Assembly (NCBI RefSeq): GCF_014280965.1
Contig: NZ_JACODZ010000003.1
Coordinates: forward strand, 124,001 to 188,000
Origin: Echinicola salinicaeni
GTDB lineage: Bacteria; Bacteroidota; Bacteroidia; Cytophagales; Cyclobacteriaceae
DNA: 64,000 nucleotides
Direction of reading: 5' to 3'
The notes below the pieces were generated by a model. That model was not told the origin of the DNA, searched no databases, and was given only the letters and a program-made list of their open reading frames with translations. Below are positions 28,301-37,936 of this stretch, one piece after another. Within the stretch, counting starts at the first letter, position 1. Each line of letters starts with the position of its first letter. A program made the translations under genes and the position numbers.

Positions 28301-29893
28301 TTACTGATAAGCAAAGGACTTCTCAAATTCTAATTTGGCCAATTGGTAGGACTTATTGTTCTGTCCTAAAATCACCATTTCATGAGTAGAGATTTGTTCA
28401 CAAGCCCCTGGTTTAGTTAGAATATTTAAGTCTCTAGAAAAGGGCAAGGCACTTTTTTTAATGTTTCCATTCCAGTCAAGTTCAACTAAAGCAATAAGTA
28501 CTTCTTTTTTAGGTGATTTGGGATTGAACTGGACGGGTTTGCAGGGTCCTTCACAAAGGTTTTCAGGGTTGTCATTGAAGACGAAATATATTTTGTCATG
28601 TAAGACTATATTGGCAAATGAAGAAAAGAAGCTATATCCAGCAGAGGAAACTTGGTTTTTGGGGATTTCCTCAGTCCACATGATTTTACCATCAGGATCA
28701 ATGCTAGTAACGGAGATATTATTATAACTGGTTTTAGTTCCCGGGATATTGTTTCTAGGGTTATTGCCAGAGGTGATGATGGCTTGTTCTCCGATAAGGA
28801 CTGAGCTGCCATCGTTTCTAAATACCAAGTCTTTAAAGGAATAGGAAAAGATACTTTTGGCATTATTTTCTTTGGAAACACCTTCAGGTATATCCTTACT
28901 GTGGCGATCTGGTTTGAATACTTGGAAATCTGCATGGATTATCTTGTTATTTTCTTTTGATAAGGTGAGAAAATAGCTGCCTGATTGGCTGCTATCAGCT
29001 AGGTCAAGATAAAATCCAGTACATATAAGGTCCCCGCTTGCCTTAGTGGCGATTTGCATCTTGCTTATGAACTTTCCTCCTATTTTCGGCTGAATCAACT
29101 GTGGTTCTTCTTTGTCTTTGTCGATATGCAAAATTTGAAACGAATAATTAGGTTCCCAGAAAATATCAAGATTTTTTGTCGTCTTTACGGTTTTGGTCAG
29201 CATAAAGACTTCTCCCTTATCTGTAATATGATAATTCTCAATACTATAATGATCTTTTTCAAATGGGCTGGATATTTCTTTTGACCAAGTTTCACTTAGG
29301 TTTTTGTCAAATACTGAAAACATGAAGCCATTTTCAAGGTTTTTGGTTCCTTTCTTTTGGGAGCTTATCAAAAGGGTTTGGTGATTGGGAGATAATTTAT
29401 AATGGAATTCTGGACTTTGATAAGCTGGTATCCCTGTATAATTTAACGATTGTATTGGGATGGTTTTTTCTTTTAAGGAGAGCGTTTGCTTATTTATTTC
29501 CTGAGCGATTAAGGTTTTGGTTTTGGAGCTTTTATCCACTGTGCTGTAAAAGCAGTATAGGTGGTTCCCAAGCTCAATAATTCCTTCAAAATGAGGAATT
29601 GTTTCCGTGTTGGACACTTTTAATTCTCTAAATTTAGTGAGTACCATTTGATCATTATAATGCTCCAAAACGGGGAAGTTATGATCAGCTCTGATTTCAT
29701 GCTTTAATTTAACTTTGACCATATAAATACCACTTTCATCACTGCCGACAATTCGGCTGGGCATCATATTATTTTTGACATAATTCTGGTCTCCCAGTTT
29801 GAGGTTAGCCATAGTTCCAGGGACTATTTGGGCATAGGCATTCATGCATAGGCACAGCCATCCTGTCATTAGACTTAATAAGAAGTTTTTCAT
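28301..29893 (-). CDS. Secreted protein of unknown function
   Basis: The 530-residue protein starts MKNFLLSLMTGWLCLCMNAYAQ, a signal peptide with cleavage after AYAQ-type residues near 21. The mature part repeats a strand pattern such as ISSQKKGTKNLENGFMFSVF, DLICTGFYLD and DGSSVLIGEQAIIT, with regularly spaced Asp/Gly turns, which suggests a beta-propeller-like fold. The lone pair ENLCEGPCKP near residue 450 could form a disulfide. I do not recognise the family. It is transcribed towards the shared terminator at 28234-28280, with 1.1 kb of gene-poor DNA upstream. Confidence 0.75.
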   Translation of the reverse strand: MKNFLLSLMTGWLCLCMNAYAQIVPGTMANLKLGDQNYVKNNMMPSRIVGSDESGIYMVKVKLKHEIRADHNFPVLEHYNDQMVLTKFRELKVSNTETIPHFEGIIELGNHLYCFYSTVDKSSKTKTLIAQEINKQTLSLKEKTIPIQSLNYTGIPAYQSPEFHYKLSPNHQTLLISSQKKGTKNLENGFMFSVFDKNLSETWSKEISSPFEKDHYSIENYHITDKGEVFMLTKTVKTTKNLDIFWEPNYSFQILHIDKDKEEPQLIQPKIGGKFISKMQIATKASGDLICTGFYLDLADSSQSGSYFLTLSKENNKIIHADFQVFKPDRHSKDIPEGVSKENNAKSIFSYSFKDLVFRNDGSSVLIGEQAIITSGNNPRNNIPGTKTSYNNISVTSIDPDGKIMWTEEIPKNQVSSAGYSFFSSFANIVLHDKIYFVFNDNPENLCEGPCKPVQFNPKSPKKEVLIALVELDWNGNIKKSALPFSRDLNILTKPGACEQISTHEMVILGQNNKSYQLAKLEFEKSFAYQ

Positions 29894-30265
29894 TTTGGGT
29901 AGGGTGATTATTTGTTTAATTTTTAGATTTTGGCTTCTACAGCATGGTGATTAGGATATTGTGTTGGACTGTCTGTGTAATAAAGAGCTATTAGAAGGAA
30001 TTGTTTAAATGTCTTTGGGTGATGGGGGTGATTAAAACATTCCTTTCTATAAATAGAGAACCGTAATATAGCCTAAGGTTATTTGAATTTTCCCTTAATA
30101 TAATGGCGTCTATTCAAGCTTTGTGTATTCACATGATCTTGATTTAAATCAGATTCATGGACTTCGGACGGCAGGAGATACGCAGTTATTATCGGTAATA
30201 GACTGAGTTTTTTTGATGATCTGGTTTTTTGGGTCTGGTCATTAATATTCTGGATAATTAGGAAA

Positions 30266-30297
30266 ACTTTAGCCGGACCTAGTTTTCCGGCTAAAGT
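30266..30297 (-). terminator. Strong hairpin, possible minus-strand terminator
   Basis: A perfect 12-bp stem, ACTTTAGCCGGA (30266-30277) and TCCGGCTAAAGT (30286-30297), with an 8-base loop. On the minus strand it is followed by only TTTTCC, a weak T run. It lies 41 bases after the stop of the 53-residue minus-strand ORF. Confidence 0.55.
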
Positions 30298-30338
30298 CAA
30301 AATGTAACTCAATGAACTGTTGAATTATGGGTGATAAG

Positions 30339-30500
30339 TCAACCTTTCCACTTGGCAACTTTAAATGTTGCTTTGGTAGAGGACACCATTTTCTTAAATG
30401 CATGTAGCGTGTTATTATACCAAAAGCAATTCAAGTTCCATGTTTGTAAACAGTTGATAATCAATGTTTTTTGATTTTGTTCATATAAGTTGAATTCCAT
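30339..30500 (-). CDS. Possible small protein, 53 residues
   Basis: A minus-strand frame from ATG at 30500 to TGA at 30341-30339 encodes a protein beginning MEFNLYEQNQ, continuing through NCLQTWNLNCFWYNN and ending KATFKVAKWKG. It is rich in Trp, Asn and Lys and looks more like a real sequence than the usual AT-rich translation. A 12-bp hairpin follows 41 bases downstream on this strand. There is no recognisable promoter, and the family is unknown. It might also be the end of a decayed gene. Confidence 0.32.
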   Translation of the reverse strand: MEFNLYEQNQKTLIINCLQTWNLNCFWYNNTLHAFKKMVSSTKATFKVAKWKG

Positions 30501-31010
30501 ATTTTGGAAAATTTTCTGTTTTTTGTCCTTTTGATATAGTTAGGAATGGATGGTTTTGCTTTAAAGTTGGTGAAATGAGTTGCTGGTGAATTAATTATCT
30601 AGTGTGTTCGGAAAATAACTTTTATGATTATCTGTTTTTACACCATTAAAGTTATTTCTCATAGCCTGTTCTCGTTTATCAGGATATTCCACTGATTTAA
30701 TGAAGCATTTCTAAAAGATTTATTTTTTGAGGGAATGATGAAGGGTAAAGCTTATTGGTGAAATGGCGGATAGACAATATTGCCTTTTATTCATGAAATT
30801 AAGTCCAACAACCTGAACGGCATAATATTAGGTGTGAATGATGCCAAGAATGATATAACTGAATTAGTATTGTGAATTTTGTAAAATATCCCTTTTTTCT
30901 TTTCTTTTTTCTATTAAAAGTTCTAATTATTATTTACTTTGCAAGCTAGTATATTTTAGAAAATTATAGCCTAATCAGTGATTTAGGTCGGTTGGATTGT
31001 TGAAAGTGTT

Positions 31011-33950
31011 ATGAAAGTTTCTCCAGAGAAGCCATTTGAAATTGTTTATTCTCTTTTCAGTCACGAGTACTTGGGAATCCTTTTTGAGTCCTTTGTTATA
31101 CAATTGGATGATAAGGGCAGGCTCTCCTTTGCTTATCAGAATATAGCCTCGCAGAATGCCCGCGAATTTGGTAGTGGTCTGGATGATGAAGACTATGAGT
31201 TGATCAAGTTGATGGATAGTATGCAACATGATGCGATTGTCAAACAGTTCAATACCAAAAAGCTTAAGCCTAAGGAGTATCTCCGTAAAGTTTATGATAC
31301 CAATAGTGAGTCGGCGGCTAACAAGGAGATTCGGAATATGATTGAAATCCGATTGGAAGGATTGCGTGCGAAGATTCTGGAGAAGATTAAGGGGAAACGA
31401 CTTTTTGAAATGGGTAATGATGGAAATCCAATTTGGAAGGAAATCAAGGTGATGCCAGATAGGGCTAGTGTGCTTTTTCACTTTAGGAGAAATGAAGATA
31501 ATACCCATTATTTCCCTACGCTAAAATATGCAGGGGAAAAAATGGAATGGCAGTATAGAGGGGGCTACTTGATTTGCGAGGAGCCGGCTTGGCTAGTGGT
31601 AAATGGTTGTCTCTATAATTTTGAGAAGAATGTAGATGGCAAAAAACTGAAGCCTTTTTTAAATAAAAAGTTTATTGTCATTCCTAAAAATGTAGAAAGA
31701 TCTTATTATCAGAAGTTCATCACCCAATTAGTGGCATCTTTTGATGTTTATGCCAAAGGGTTTGACATAAAAGTACAGCGAAGTAAGCCTGAGGCATTGC
31801 TGAGCCTGAGTGACCTGCCAAGTGTCGGCAATGGAACTGACCTATTTGGACAGGCTCAAGAGTCCGAAGAGGAAGATAAAATCGTCTTTGACCTCAAATT
31901 CCAATATGGTAATTATTCTTTCCGTTCAGAAGAAAAGAAATCCAATAATGTCGAGTTGGAAGAGCAGGGGGATAATTATATTTTTCACAAGGTCATCCGG
32001 GATTTGGAGAAGGAAAAATCCTATGGAGATTATCTAAAGGATTTGGGATTGCCAGTAAGAGCATCTCGATTCAGTTTGGGTAAATCCAAGGCCTTTGATT
32101 GGTTGAATTCCCACCGTGAGGCACTCGAAGGGATGGGGGTTAAAATTCTTCAAAACCAAAGTGGAAAAGGCAAGAAATACTTTATTGGTAATGCTTCCAT
32201 AAAGGTAGAGATTAAGGAAAATATAGATTGGTTTGATGTAAATGCGATCATTCGCTTTGGTGAATTTGAGATTCCCTTTAATCAGCTTAGAAAATTACTG
32301 GTAAAGGGGAAGGCAGAGTTTGAATTGCCCAATGGGGAGATCGCTGTCATCCCGGATTCTTGGTTTGTGAATTATTCTGAGATTTTCTCATTCCTAGAAA
32401 ATGGGGAGGAACAACATGAAAATATGAAGCTGAAAAAGCATCATATTGCGCTTGCCCAAGAATTGCAAAAAGGTAATCTTATAGACCTTACACTAAGTAG
32501 GAAGCTGGAAAAACTCAAGGATTTCTCCCAGATGGAATCTTATGATATTTCTCCCAATTTTAAAGGGACTTTGCGTCCATACCAAAAGGCTGGTTATGAT
32601 TGGTTGAGGTTCTTAAACGAATATAATTTTGGGGGCTGTCTGGCTGATGATATGGGGCTTGGTAAAACAGTGCAGACCTTGGCATTGCTAGCCCATGAAA
32701 AACAGCGTACAGAAGGAGCTACCTCTCTTTTGGTTATGCCTACTTCATTAATATATAACTGGGAGTTAGAAGCTAGGAAATTTACACCAAATTTGAAAAT
32801 CTTGGTGTATACTGGATCGCAGCGTATTAAAGACAGTAGCCGATTTTCCAAGTATGATTTGGTACTTACTTCCTATGGCATTACCCGATTGGATGTGGAT
32901 ATTCTTAAAGATTTTTTCTTCAATTATATCATTTTGGATGAATCCCAGGCGATCAAAAATCCTGGAAGTATTATTTCCAAGGCCGTGAATCAATTGGTAT
33001 GTAGACATAGGTTGATACTCACGGGTACTCCAGTGGAAAACGGAACCATGGACCTTTGGTCACAGATGAATTTTGTGAATCAAGGCCTTTTAGGAACACA
33101 AGGCATGTTTAAAAAGCAGTTCCTACAGCCAATTGAAAAGAAAAATGACATGGATAAGGCTTCAAAGCTGCATGCCATGATCAAGCCATTTGTGCTCAGA
33201 AGGCTGAAGACCCAAGTGGCTACAGACCTTCCCGAAAAGGTAATTAATGTCAAATACTCCAATATGACTTCCGAGCAAGAAAAGGCTTATGAGGAAGTGA
33301 AGGCTTATTACAGAGAAAAAATTGTCCAGGAAATGTCTATTCCTGGAATGAACAGGCAGGCATTTACGCTTTTGAGGGGCTTGACTCAGTTGCGTCAGAT
33401 TGCCAACCACCCTCGACTTACAGATCCGGCCTATACCGGGGATTCTGGTAAGATGGAGGATATTATCCATATGTTGGATTCTACAGCCAGAGAAGGTCAT
33501 AAGGTTTTGGTTTTTAGTCAGTTTGTGAAGCACCTTGGTATAGTGAAGGAATACTTGGATGCTAATCATATTCCTTATGCTTATCTGGATGGTACTACTA
33601 AGGACAGACAGGCTCAAGTGAAGGCATTTCAAGAAAATGAAAAGGTAAAGATTTTCCTTATATCCTTGAAAGCCGGAGGTGTTGGGCTTAATCTTACCAA
33701 GGCGGAGTATGTATTCCTTTTAGATCCTTGGTGGAATCCGGCAGTGGAGGCTCAGGCAATCGACCGGGCTCATAGGATCGGACAGGAAAACAAGGTGATC
33801 ATCTATAAGTTCATTGCGCATAATACGGTGGAGGAGAAAATCATGGCCTTGCAAGAAAGGAAAATGGCTCTTGCAGGAGAGCTGATCAGTACTGAAGAAA
33901 GCTTTATGAAAAACCTTAATAAGGAGGATATTGAGGCTTTACTGGAATAG
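31011..33950 (+). CDS. SNF2-family DNA-dependent ATPase/helicase
   Basis: This 979-residue protein has a roughly 500-residue N-terminal part of unknown fold and a C-terminal SNF2 motor. Motifs seen in order are the Walker A loop DDMGLGKTVQTL (about residue 545), DESQ for motif II (about residue 642), TGTPVENGTMDLW (III), then the second RecA lobe with VFSQFVKHL, SLKAGGVGLNLT and DRAHRIGQ (V-VI). It uses ATP to move along DNA or remodel DNA-bound proteins. No methylase or nuclease is next to it, so a restriction or phage-defence role is not supported by context. It stands alone after a long gap. Confidence 0.9.
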   Translation: MKVSPEKPFEIVYSLFSHEYLGILFESFVIQLDDKGRLSFAYQNIASQNAREFGSGLDDEDYELIKLMDSMQHDAIVKQFNTKKLKPKEYLRKVYDTNSESAANKEIRNMIEIRLEGLRAKILEKIKGKRLFEMGNDGNPIWKEIKVMPDRASVLFHFRRNEDNTHYFPTLKYAGEKMEWQYRGGYLICEEPAWLVVNGCLYNFEKNVDGKKLKPFLNKKFIVIPKNVERSYYQKFITQLVASFDVYAKGFDIKVQRSKPEALLSLSDLPSVGNGTDLFGQAQESEEEDKIVFDLKFQYGNYSFRSEEKKSNNVELEEQGDNYIFHKVIRDLEKEKSYGDYLKDLGLPVRASRFSLGKSKAFDWLNSHREALEGMGVKILQNQSGKGKKYFIGNASIKVEIKENIDWFDVNAIIRFGEFEIPFNQLRKLLVKGKAEFELPNGEIAVIPDSWFVNYSEIFSFLENGEEQHENMKLKKHHIALAQELQKGNLIDLTLSRKLEKLKDFSQMESYDISPNFKGTLRPYQKAGYDWLRFLNEYNFGGCLADDMGLGKTVQTLALLAHEKQRTEGATSLLVMPTSLIYNWELEARKFTPNLKILVYTGSQRIKDSSRFSKYDLVLTSYGITRLDVDILKDFFFNYIILDESQAIKNPGSIISKAVNQLVCRHRLILTGTPVENGTMDLWSQMNFVNQGLLGTQGMFKKQFLQPIEKKNDMDKASKLHAMIKPFVLRRLKTQVATDLPEKVINVKYSNMTSEQEKAYEEVKAYYREKIVQEMSIPGMNRQAFTLLRGLTQLRQIANHPRLTDPAYTGDSGKMEDIIHMLDSTAREGHKVLVFSQFVKHLGIVKEYLDANHIPYAYLDGTTKDRQAQVKAFQENEKVKIFLISLKAGGVGLNLTKAEYVFLLDPWWNPAVEAQAIDRAHRIGQENKVIIYKFIAHNTVEEKIMALQERKMALAGELISTEESFMKNLNKEDIEALLE

Positions 33951-34084
33951 AATGCTTTGAGATTAAATAATGGCACCTTAACAATGATCTTTTTTTGAAT
34001 ATATTGTAATAATAATGGTGAGAAACTAAAAAAGATATAATTTTAGAGGCGTAATTAGTCTTGTTTCTCTAATTTTTGATTGGT

Positions 34085-34939
34085 ATGGAAAGTGCGATTT
34101 TAATCATACAGTGTAAGGACCAGAAAGGTATAGTGGCAGCTGTTTCCCAGTTCCTTTATTTTCACAATGGAAATGTAGAGGAAGTGGATCAGTATATAGA
34201 TAATGATACGGGTGATTTCTTTATGCGTGCTAAATGGGAGTTAAGCACTTTTGCCATAAAAAAAGATCAAATTGAGCGAATATTTGCAGAGACTGTGGGC
34301 ACCAAGTTTGGTATGAATTTTACCTTGCACTTTACAGAGCCTAAGCCAAAAATGGCCATTATGGTTTCCCAACATTCCCATTGTTTATTCGATATCCTTT
34401 CAAGATATTTTTCAGGCCAGTTTCAGGTTGAAATTCCCATGGTGATTTCTAATCATGAAAAACTGAGGTCGGTTGTAGAGGCCTTTGATATACCTTTTTA
34501 CCACTTCCCAATTACCAAGGACAATAAAGCTGATCAAGAGGAAAAACAATTGAAATTGATGGAGGAAAAAGGGGTGGATTTTGTGGTTTTAGCAAGGTAT
34601 ATGCAAATTTTAAGTCCCCGATTTATCGCTCAGTATCCCAATAAAATTATCAATATTCACCATTCTTTTTTACCTGCTTTTGTGGGGGCAAAACCCTATC
34701 ATGCTGCTCATAAGAGGGGCGTAAAGATCATTGGGGCGACAGGGCATTATGTGACAGAAGAATTGGATGCGGGGCCTATTATAGAGCAGGACATCGCCAG
34801 GGTTAAGCACCACAATACAGTAGAGGAATTGGTCCAAATCGGTCAAGATGTGGAAAAAGTCGTGCTTTCAAAAGCTATCAAATATCATATTGCCCAAAAA
34901 GTAATGGTCATGGGCAATAAGACCATTATTTTTAATTAA
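34085..34939 (+). CDS. purU: Formyltetrahydrofolate deformylase
   Basis: From ATG 34085 the protein has 284 residues: an N-terminal ACT domain (ESAILIIQCKDQKGIVAAVS) and a formyl-hydrolase domain. Active-site motifs are NIHHSFLPAFVGAKPYHAA and GATGHYVTEELDAGPII, matching the Asn-His-Asp triad of the formyltransferase fold. It hydrolyses 10-formyl-THF to formate and THF, balancing one-carbon pools. A frame start three codons earlier (TTG at 34076) is possible but unneeded. It is followed by a large stem-loop. Confidence 0.95.
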   Translation: MESAILIIQCKDQKGIVAAVSQFLYFHNGNVEEVDQYIDNDTGDFFMRAKWELSTFAIKKDQIERIFAETVGTKFGMNFTLHFTEPKPKMAIMVSQHSHCLFDILSRYFSGQFQVEIPMVISNHEKLRSVVEAFDIPFYHFPITKDNKADQEEKQLKLMEEKGVDFVVLARYMQILSPRFIAQYPNKIINIHHSFLPAFVGAKPYHAAHKRGVKIIGATGHYVTEELDAGPIIEQDIARVKHHNTVEELVQIGQDVEKVVLSKAIKYHIAQKVMVMGNKTIIFN

Positions 34940-34944
34940 TATTT

Positions 34945-35019
34945 TAAGGCTGTCCTGTACTGTCTGATGGATCTGATAGTTCTTCAAAAAGATTAACGGT
35001 AGTTTACAGGACAGCCTTA
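34945..35019. terminator. Long stem-loop between purU and the META lipoprotein gene
   Basis: A perfect 15-bp stem (TAAGGCTGTCCTGTA at 34945-34959 and TACAGGACAGCCTTA at 35005-35019) has an unusually long 45-base loop and is followed by GTTATTTT. It lies between convergent genes 5 bases after the purU stop, so it is probably a bidirectional terminator. Confidence 0.65.
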
Positions 35020-35041
35020 GTTATTTTCCAGGAAAATTGGC

Positions 35042-35446
35042 TTAGTTGATTTTTTCCAACTCTACGGTGATATTACCTTTTTCATCATAGAATACCAGTC
35101 GGTCTGCCGTTTGGCTATATTTTTTACTCATTTCCAGGGAGCTTAAGTAGGCTTGTTCTATAAACCGTTCATCACATGGATTGCTGTCTGCATATAAAGT
35201 GGAGAATTTGACCTTTTCTTTATTATATACTGCTTGCCCATTGAAATCATTACAAATCGAAGTACCGGAAACTTTTTTGTCTTTTCCGAATTTTAAGGTC
35301 ATATCAGAAAGTTGTTCTTTTGTGGCTGGGGCCCCTTTGATAGATCTTACTTTCCATTCATGGGCTCCAATATCAGTAGGACCACCACAGGCAAAAAATG
35401 TAAAGGATAACAAACAGATTAAGGATAAAACGTTAAGGAACTTCAT
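35042..35446 (-). CDS. META-domain lipoprotein
   Basis: The 134-residue protein has a lipoprotein signal (LSLICLLSFTFFACGG, Cys20). The mature part is a META (HslJ-like) domain, with the characteristic opening HEWKVRSIKGAPA, the core strand GTSICNDFNGQAVYN, and a C-terminal LVFYDEKGNITVELEKI. META proteins have been linked to heat-shock and envelope stress, but the role here is unknown. It is transcribed towards the purU stem-loop. Confidence 0.8.
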   Translation of the reverse strand: MKFLNVLSLICLLSFTFFACGGPTDIGAHEWKVRSIKGAPATKEQLSDMTLKFGKDKKVSGTSICNDFNGQAVYNKEKVKFSTLYADSNPCDERFIEQAYLSSLEMSKKYSQTADRLVFYDEKGNITVELEKIN

Positions 35447-35481
35447 TTTTAAAGTTTTTTCGTTGATAAATTTTTTGATAC

Positions 35482-35527
35482 ATCAGTGTTTGTTCCTCTT
35501 TTGAGTTTCAGAACTGGGAACACTGAT
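35482..35527. repeat. Imperfect stem-loop in the alr-META gap
   Basis: ATCAGTGTT (35482-35490) and AACACTGAT (35519-35527) form a 9-bp stem just upstream of the META gene and downstream of alr. No T run follows on either strand, so it may be an mRNA 5' structure or a weak terminator of alr. Another weak inverted repeat, GACCGAA (35574-35580) and TTCGGTC (35599-35605), lies closer to the alr stop. Confidence 0.35.
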
Positions 35528-35625
35528 TTTCCATCATATCCTGCAAAAAGTATACTTAAGTCTTATATTGACGGACCGAATATGGCAATATTTTGATTTT
35601 CGGTCGGAGAGAATTATCGGCGGAA

Positions 35626-36780
35626 TCAGTAAACTATTTTCCTAGGAATGTCCTGTGGCAATCGTGTCAAAAGTTCATAGTTGACTTGATGGGTGGATTC
35701 ACTAAAGGAGGCGACTGTTATTTCATTGCTTTTTTGTTTGCCTATGATCACCACTTCATCTCCCTTCTTGATTTCCTTCAGGTCTGTCACATCTACGCTG
35801 ATAGAATTCATGGTCACCGTGCCTACAACAGAAACCATTTTTCCTTGAATCAGGACCTTTCCAAGATTGGAAAGCATTCGGCTAAAACCATGTCCATAGC
35901 CTACAGGGACCATGGCAACAAGCATATCCCTAGGGGCCATATAGGAGTTACCGTAGCCGATGAAATCACCCATTTCTACTTTCTTTAAGCTCATGATCTT
36001 GCTTTTCCAAGTGATCAGTCTTTTTAATGGATTTTTTCTGTTGACCGCAAGTTGTTTGAATTTGCTCATATAAGTTTCTTGGCTTGGCCAAAAACCATAC
36101 TGAACAATGCCTATCCTAACCATATCCATGATCGTTTCCGGGTAGCTTAAGCTGGCCGCTGAGCAAGCTGTGTGGTGGGATTTGAATTTTATGTCCTTGT
36201 TGTTGAACCAATTTTTGAATTCATGGTACCTTTTAATTTGATTTTGAACCCGGACATAATTGGCGATGCTTTCAGCTCCTGCATAATGGGTACAAAATCC
36301 GGAGCGTTCTAGGAATTCCTGGTTTTTCACGAGCATTTCGGCCAGAATTTCCTTTTCTTTCCATTCAAATCCGGTTCTATGGAAACCTGTTTCTACCTCG
36401 ATATGGATTTTTGCTTTTTTCTTCAGTCTTTTTGCCGTTTTGATGCTTGCCAATAATCTGTCAAATTCAAACACAAAAAATTCGATATCGTTTTTGATAG
36501 CCCATTCCAGGTCTTTGTTTTCAATCATGCCCATGATCATGATGGTGCTGTTTTTTTGGGAGGATGCAAATACTCTCTGTGCTTCATCTGTGCTGAAGGT
36601 ACTAAAATGCCTTATGCCAACAGCTTCAGCAATGGGGATAATATTTTCAATACCATGGCCGTAGGCATTTCCTTTCACAACAGAGGAGATAATGGTTTCG
36701 GCCCCTAGTTGATTTTGGAGGAACTTTATGTTTCTACGGTAAGCTGATTTACTGATTTCCAAGCGGGAAGTGTGAGGCAT
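35626..36780 (-). CDS. alr: Alanine racemase
   Basis: The 384-residue PLP enzyme supplies D-alanine for peptidoglycan. VVKGNAYGHG carries the cofactor lysine (Lys36), and the C-terminal half has the tyrosine region GYGNSYMAPRDML and VPVGYGHGFSR. The C-terminal beta domain (VGTVTMNSISVDVTDL) is complete. It starts 22 bases after the M20D amidohydrolase stop, so the two are probably co-transcribed, which suggests a link with amino acid or peptidoglycan recycling. Confidence 0.93.
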   Translation of the reverse strand: MPHTSRLEISKSAYRRNIKFLQNQLGAETIISSVVKGNAYGHGIENIIPIAEAVGIRHFSTFSTDEAQRVFASSQKNSTIMIMGMIENKDLEWAIKNDIEFFVFEFDRLLASIKTAKRLKKKAKIHIEVETGFHRTGFEWKEKEILAEMLVKNQEFLERSGFCTHYAGAESIANYVRVQNQIKRYHEFKNWFNNKDIKFKSHHTACSAASLSYPETIMDMVRIGIVQYGFWPSQETYMSKFKQLAVNRKNPLKRLITWKSKIMSLKKVEMGDFIGYGNSYMAPRDMLVAMVPVGYGHGFSRMLSNLGKVLIQGKMVSVVGTVTMNSISVDVTDLKEIKKGDEVVIIGKQKSNEITVASFSESTHQVNYELLTRLPQDIPRKIVY

Positions 36781-36802
36781 GGGCGGGCACGTGTTAAGTT
36801 GT

Positions 36803-37936
36803 TTATTGATGGATTTGGCCTAAAATTTTTTCAAACATATGTATTCCTGTGGGAATAATCTGATCTGGGAAATCATAGTGAGCCTCATGGAGTTGAGGGT
36901 GATTTTTGCCCGATCCTATTCCAAAAAGCAAAGTTTTGCTCTCAGAGGAGAATTGACCAAAATCCTCTGACCACTTGAAAGGGTTGCGGATATATTTACT
37001 TTTTAACTTCAGTGTTTTGGCCGCTTCATTGGCAAAACTCCAAGCTGAATCGTCATTCACAGTGCAAGCAAATTCTTCCGTAAAGGAGATAGATAAACCT
37101 AATTTGTATTCTTTGGCAATTAAACTACAAAGCTTTTCTGCATATTCGACAAGTGTGGCCATATTTTGGTCATCTATAGTCCGAAGCGTGGCGCTTATGG
37201 TGGCTTCTCCTGGGCTTGTTCCGAAGGCAACTTCTCCCAGTGTTGCATGGATGACCGTGATTAGGTTGAATGATTTTATACTTTTAGAAATCAATGGGAG
37301 TCCCACTATAATTTTGGACATGGCTTCTGCTGGGCTATTTCCATCTTCAGGATGTGCCGCATGAGATGTTCTACCCCTTAGTTCAATGATCATACCTTTG
37401 GAGGCGGCTGTGAAAACACCTTTTTTGAGTACTATTTTATTTTCAGGTTCGCCAGGTAGGTTGTGAAGGGCAAAGGCGTAGTCAGATTTAATTTTTGCGT
37501 ATTTAGGATCTTGCATTACTTTTTCTGCTCCTTCTCCCGTTTCTTCAGCGGGTTGAAAAAGTAAGTTTATTTGTCCTTTTTTTGGTCTTTGGGCCGCTAT
37601 TGCCATGCCTAGGCCGGCTACTATCGCCATGTGGCCATCATGTCCGCAGCTATGGGAACAATTCGGGGTTTTGCTTTTGTGTTTGATATCGTTATTTTCC
37701 TGTATGGGCAAGGCATCCAGTTCGCAGCGTACCAAAGTACTGGGGCCCTTTTGCTCTCCTTTGAAGATAAATGCCAGTCCATTTCCTCCCAGCTCTTCTA
37801 TAAATTCGTCAGGATCTAATGGAACAAAAAAATCTTTTACCCTTTTTGCGGTAGATTTTTCCTTTCCGGATAATTCAGGATGCTGATGAAGCTCCCTTCT
37901 AAAATTGATTAATTTCTGAATATCTGCTTTCTTCAT
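36803..37936 (-). CDS. M20D family amidohydrolase (N-acyl amino acid hydrolase type)
   Basis: The 377-residue enzyme belongs to peptidase family M20D, which includes hippurate and N-acetyl-amino acid hydrolases. NCSHSCGHDGHMAIVAGL holds the metal-binding Cys and His residues, FQPAEETGEGAEKVM the catalytic glutamates, and SHAAHPEDGNSPAEAM the dimerisation-domain motif with its conserved His. No signal peptide is seen, so it is cytoplasmic. It precedes alr by 22 bases. Substrate unknown. Confidence 0.92.
   Translation of the reverse strand: MKKADIQKLINFRRELHQHPELSGKEKSTAKRVKDFFVPLDPDEFIEELGGNGLAFIFKGEQKGPSTLVRCELDALPIQENNDIKHKSKTPNCSHSCGHDGHMAIVAGLGMAIAAQRPKKGQINLLFQPAEETGEGAEKVMQDPKYAKIKSDYAFALHNLPGEPENKIVLKKGVFTAASKGMIIELRGRTSHAAHPEDGNSPAEAMSKIIVGLPLISKSIKSFNLITVIHATLGEVAFGTSPGEATISATLRTIDDQNMATLVEYAEKLCSLIAKEYKLGLSISFTEEFACTVNDDSAWSFANEAAKTLKLKSKYIRNPFKWSEDFGQFSSESKTLLFGIGSGKNHPQLHEAHYDFPDQIIPTGIHMFEKILGQIHQ

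Larger units (their letters stand above)
29894..31010. other. 1.1 kb gene-poor intergenic region
   Basis: The region is AT-rich with no ORF above 80 residues that looks like a protein family. It holds a possible 53-residue minus-strand ORF (30339-30500) with a strong hairpin just after it (30266-30297). The other visible ORF (30079-30312, minus) spans that hairpin and is unconvincing. A weak -7-like TTTACTTTGC near 30934 may belong to the SNF2 gene promoter. No tRNA-like cloverleaf was found by eye. Confidence 0.4.

Noticed and set aside
30079-30312. A 77-codon minus-strand ORF in the gap upstream of the SNF2 gene
   Set aside because: It spans the strong hairpin at 30266-30297, starts just before it, and has no recognisable family or promoter.
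31011-33950. SNF2 helicase as part of a phage-defence system
   Set aside because: Neighbouring genes (purU, an empty gap, a secreted protein) are not defence genes, and no methylase, nuclease or phospholipase-D-like gene is nearby.
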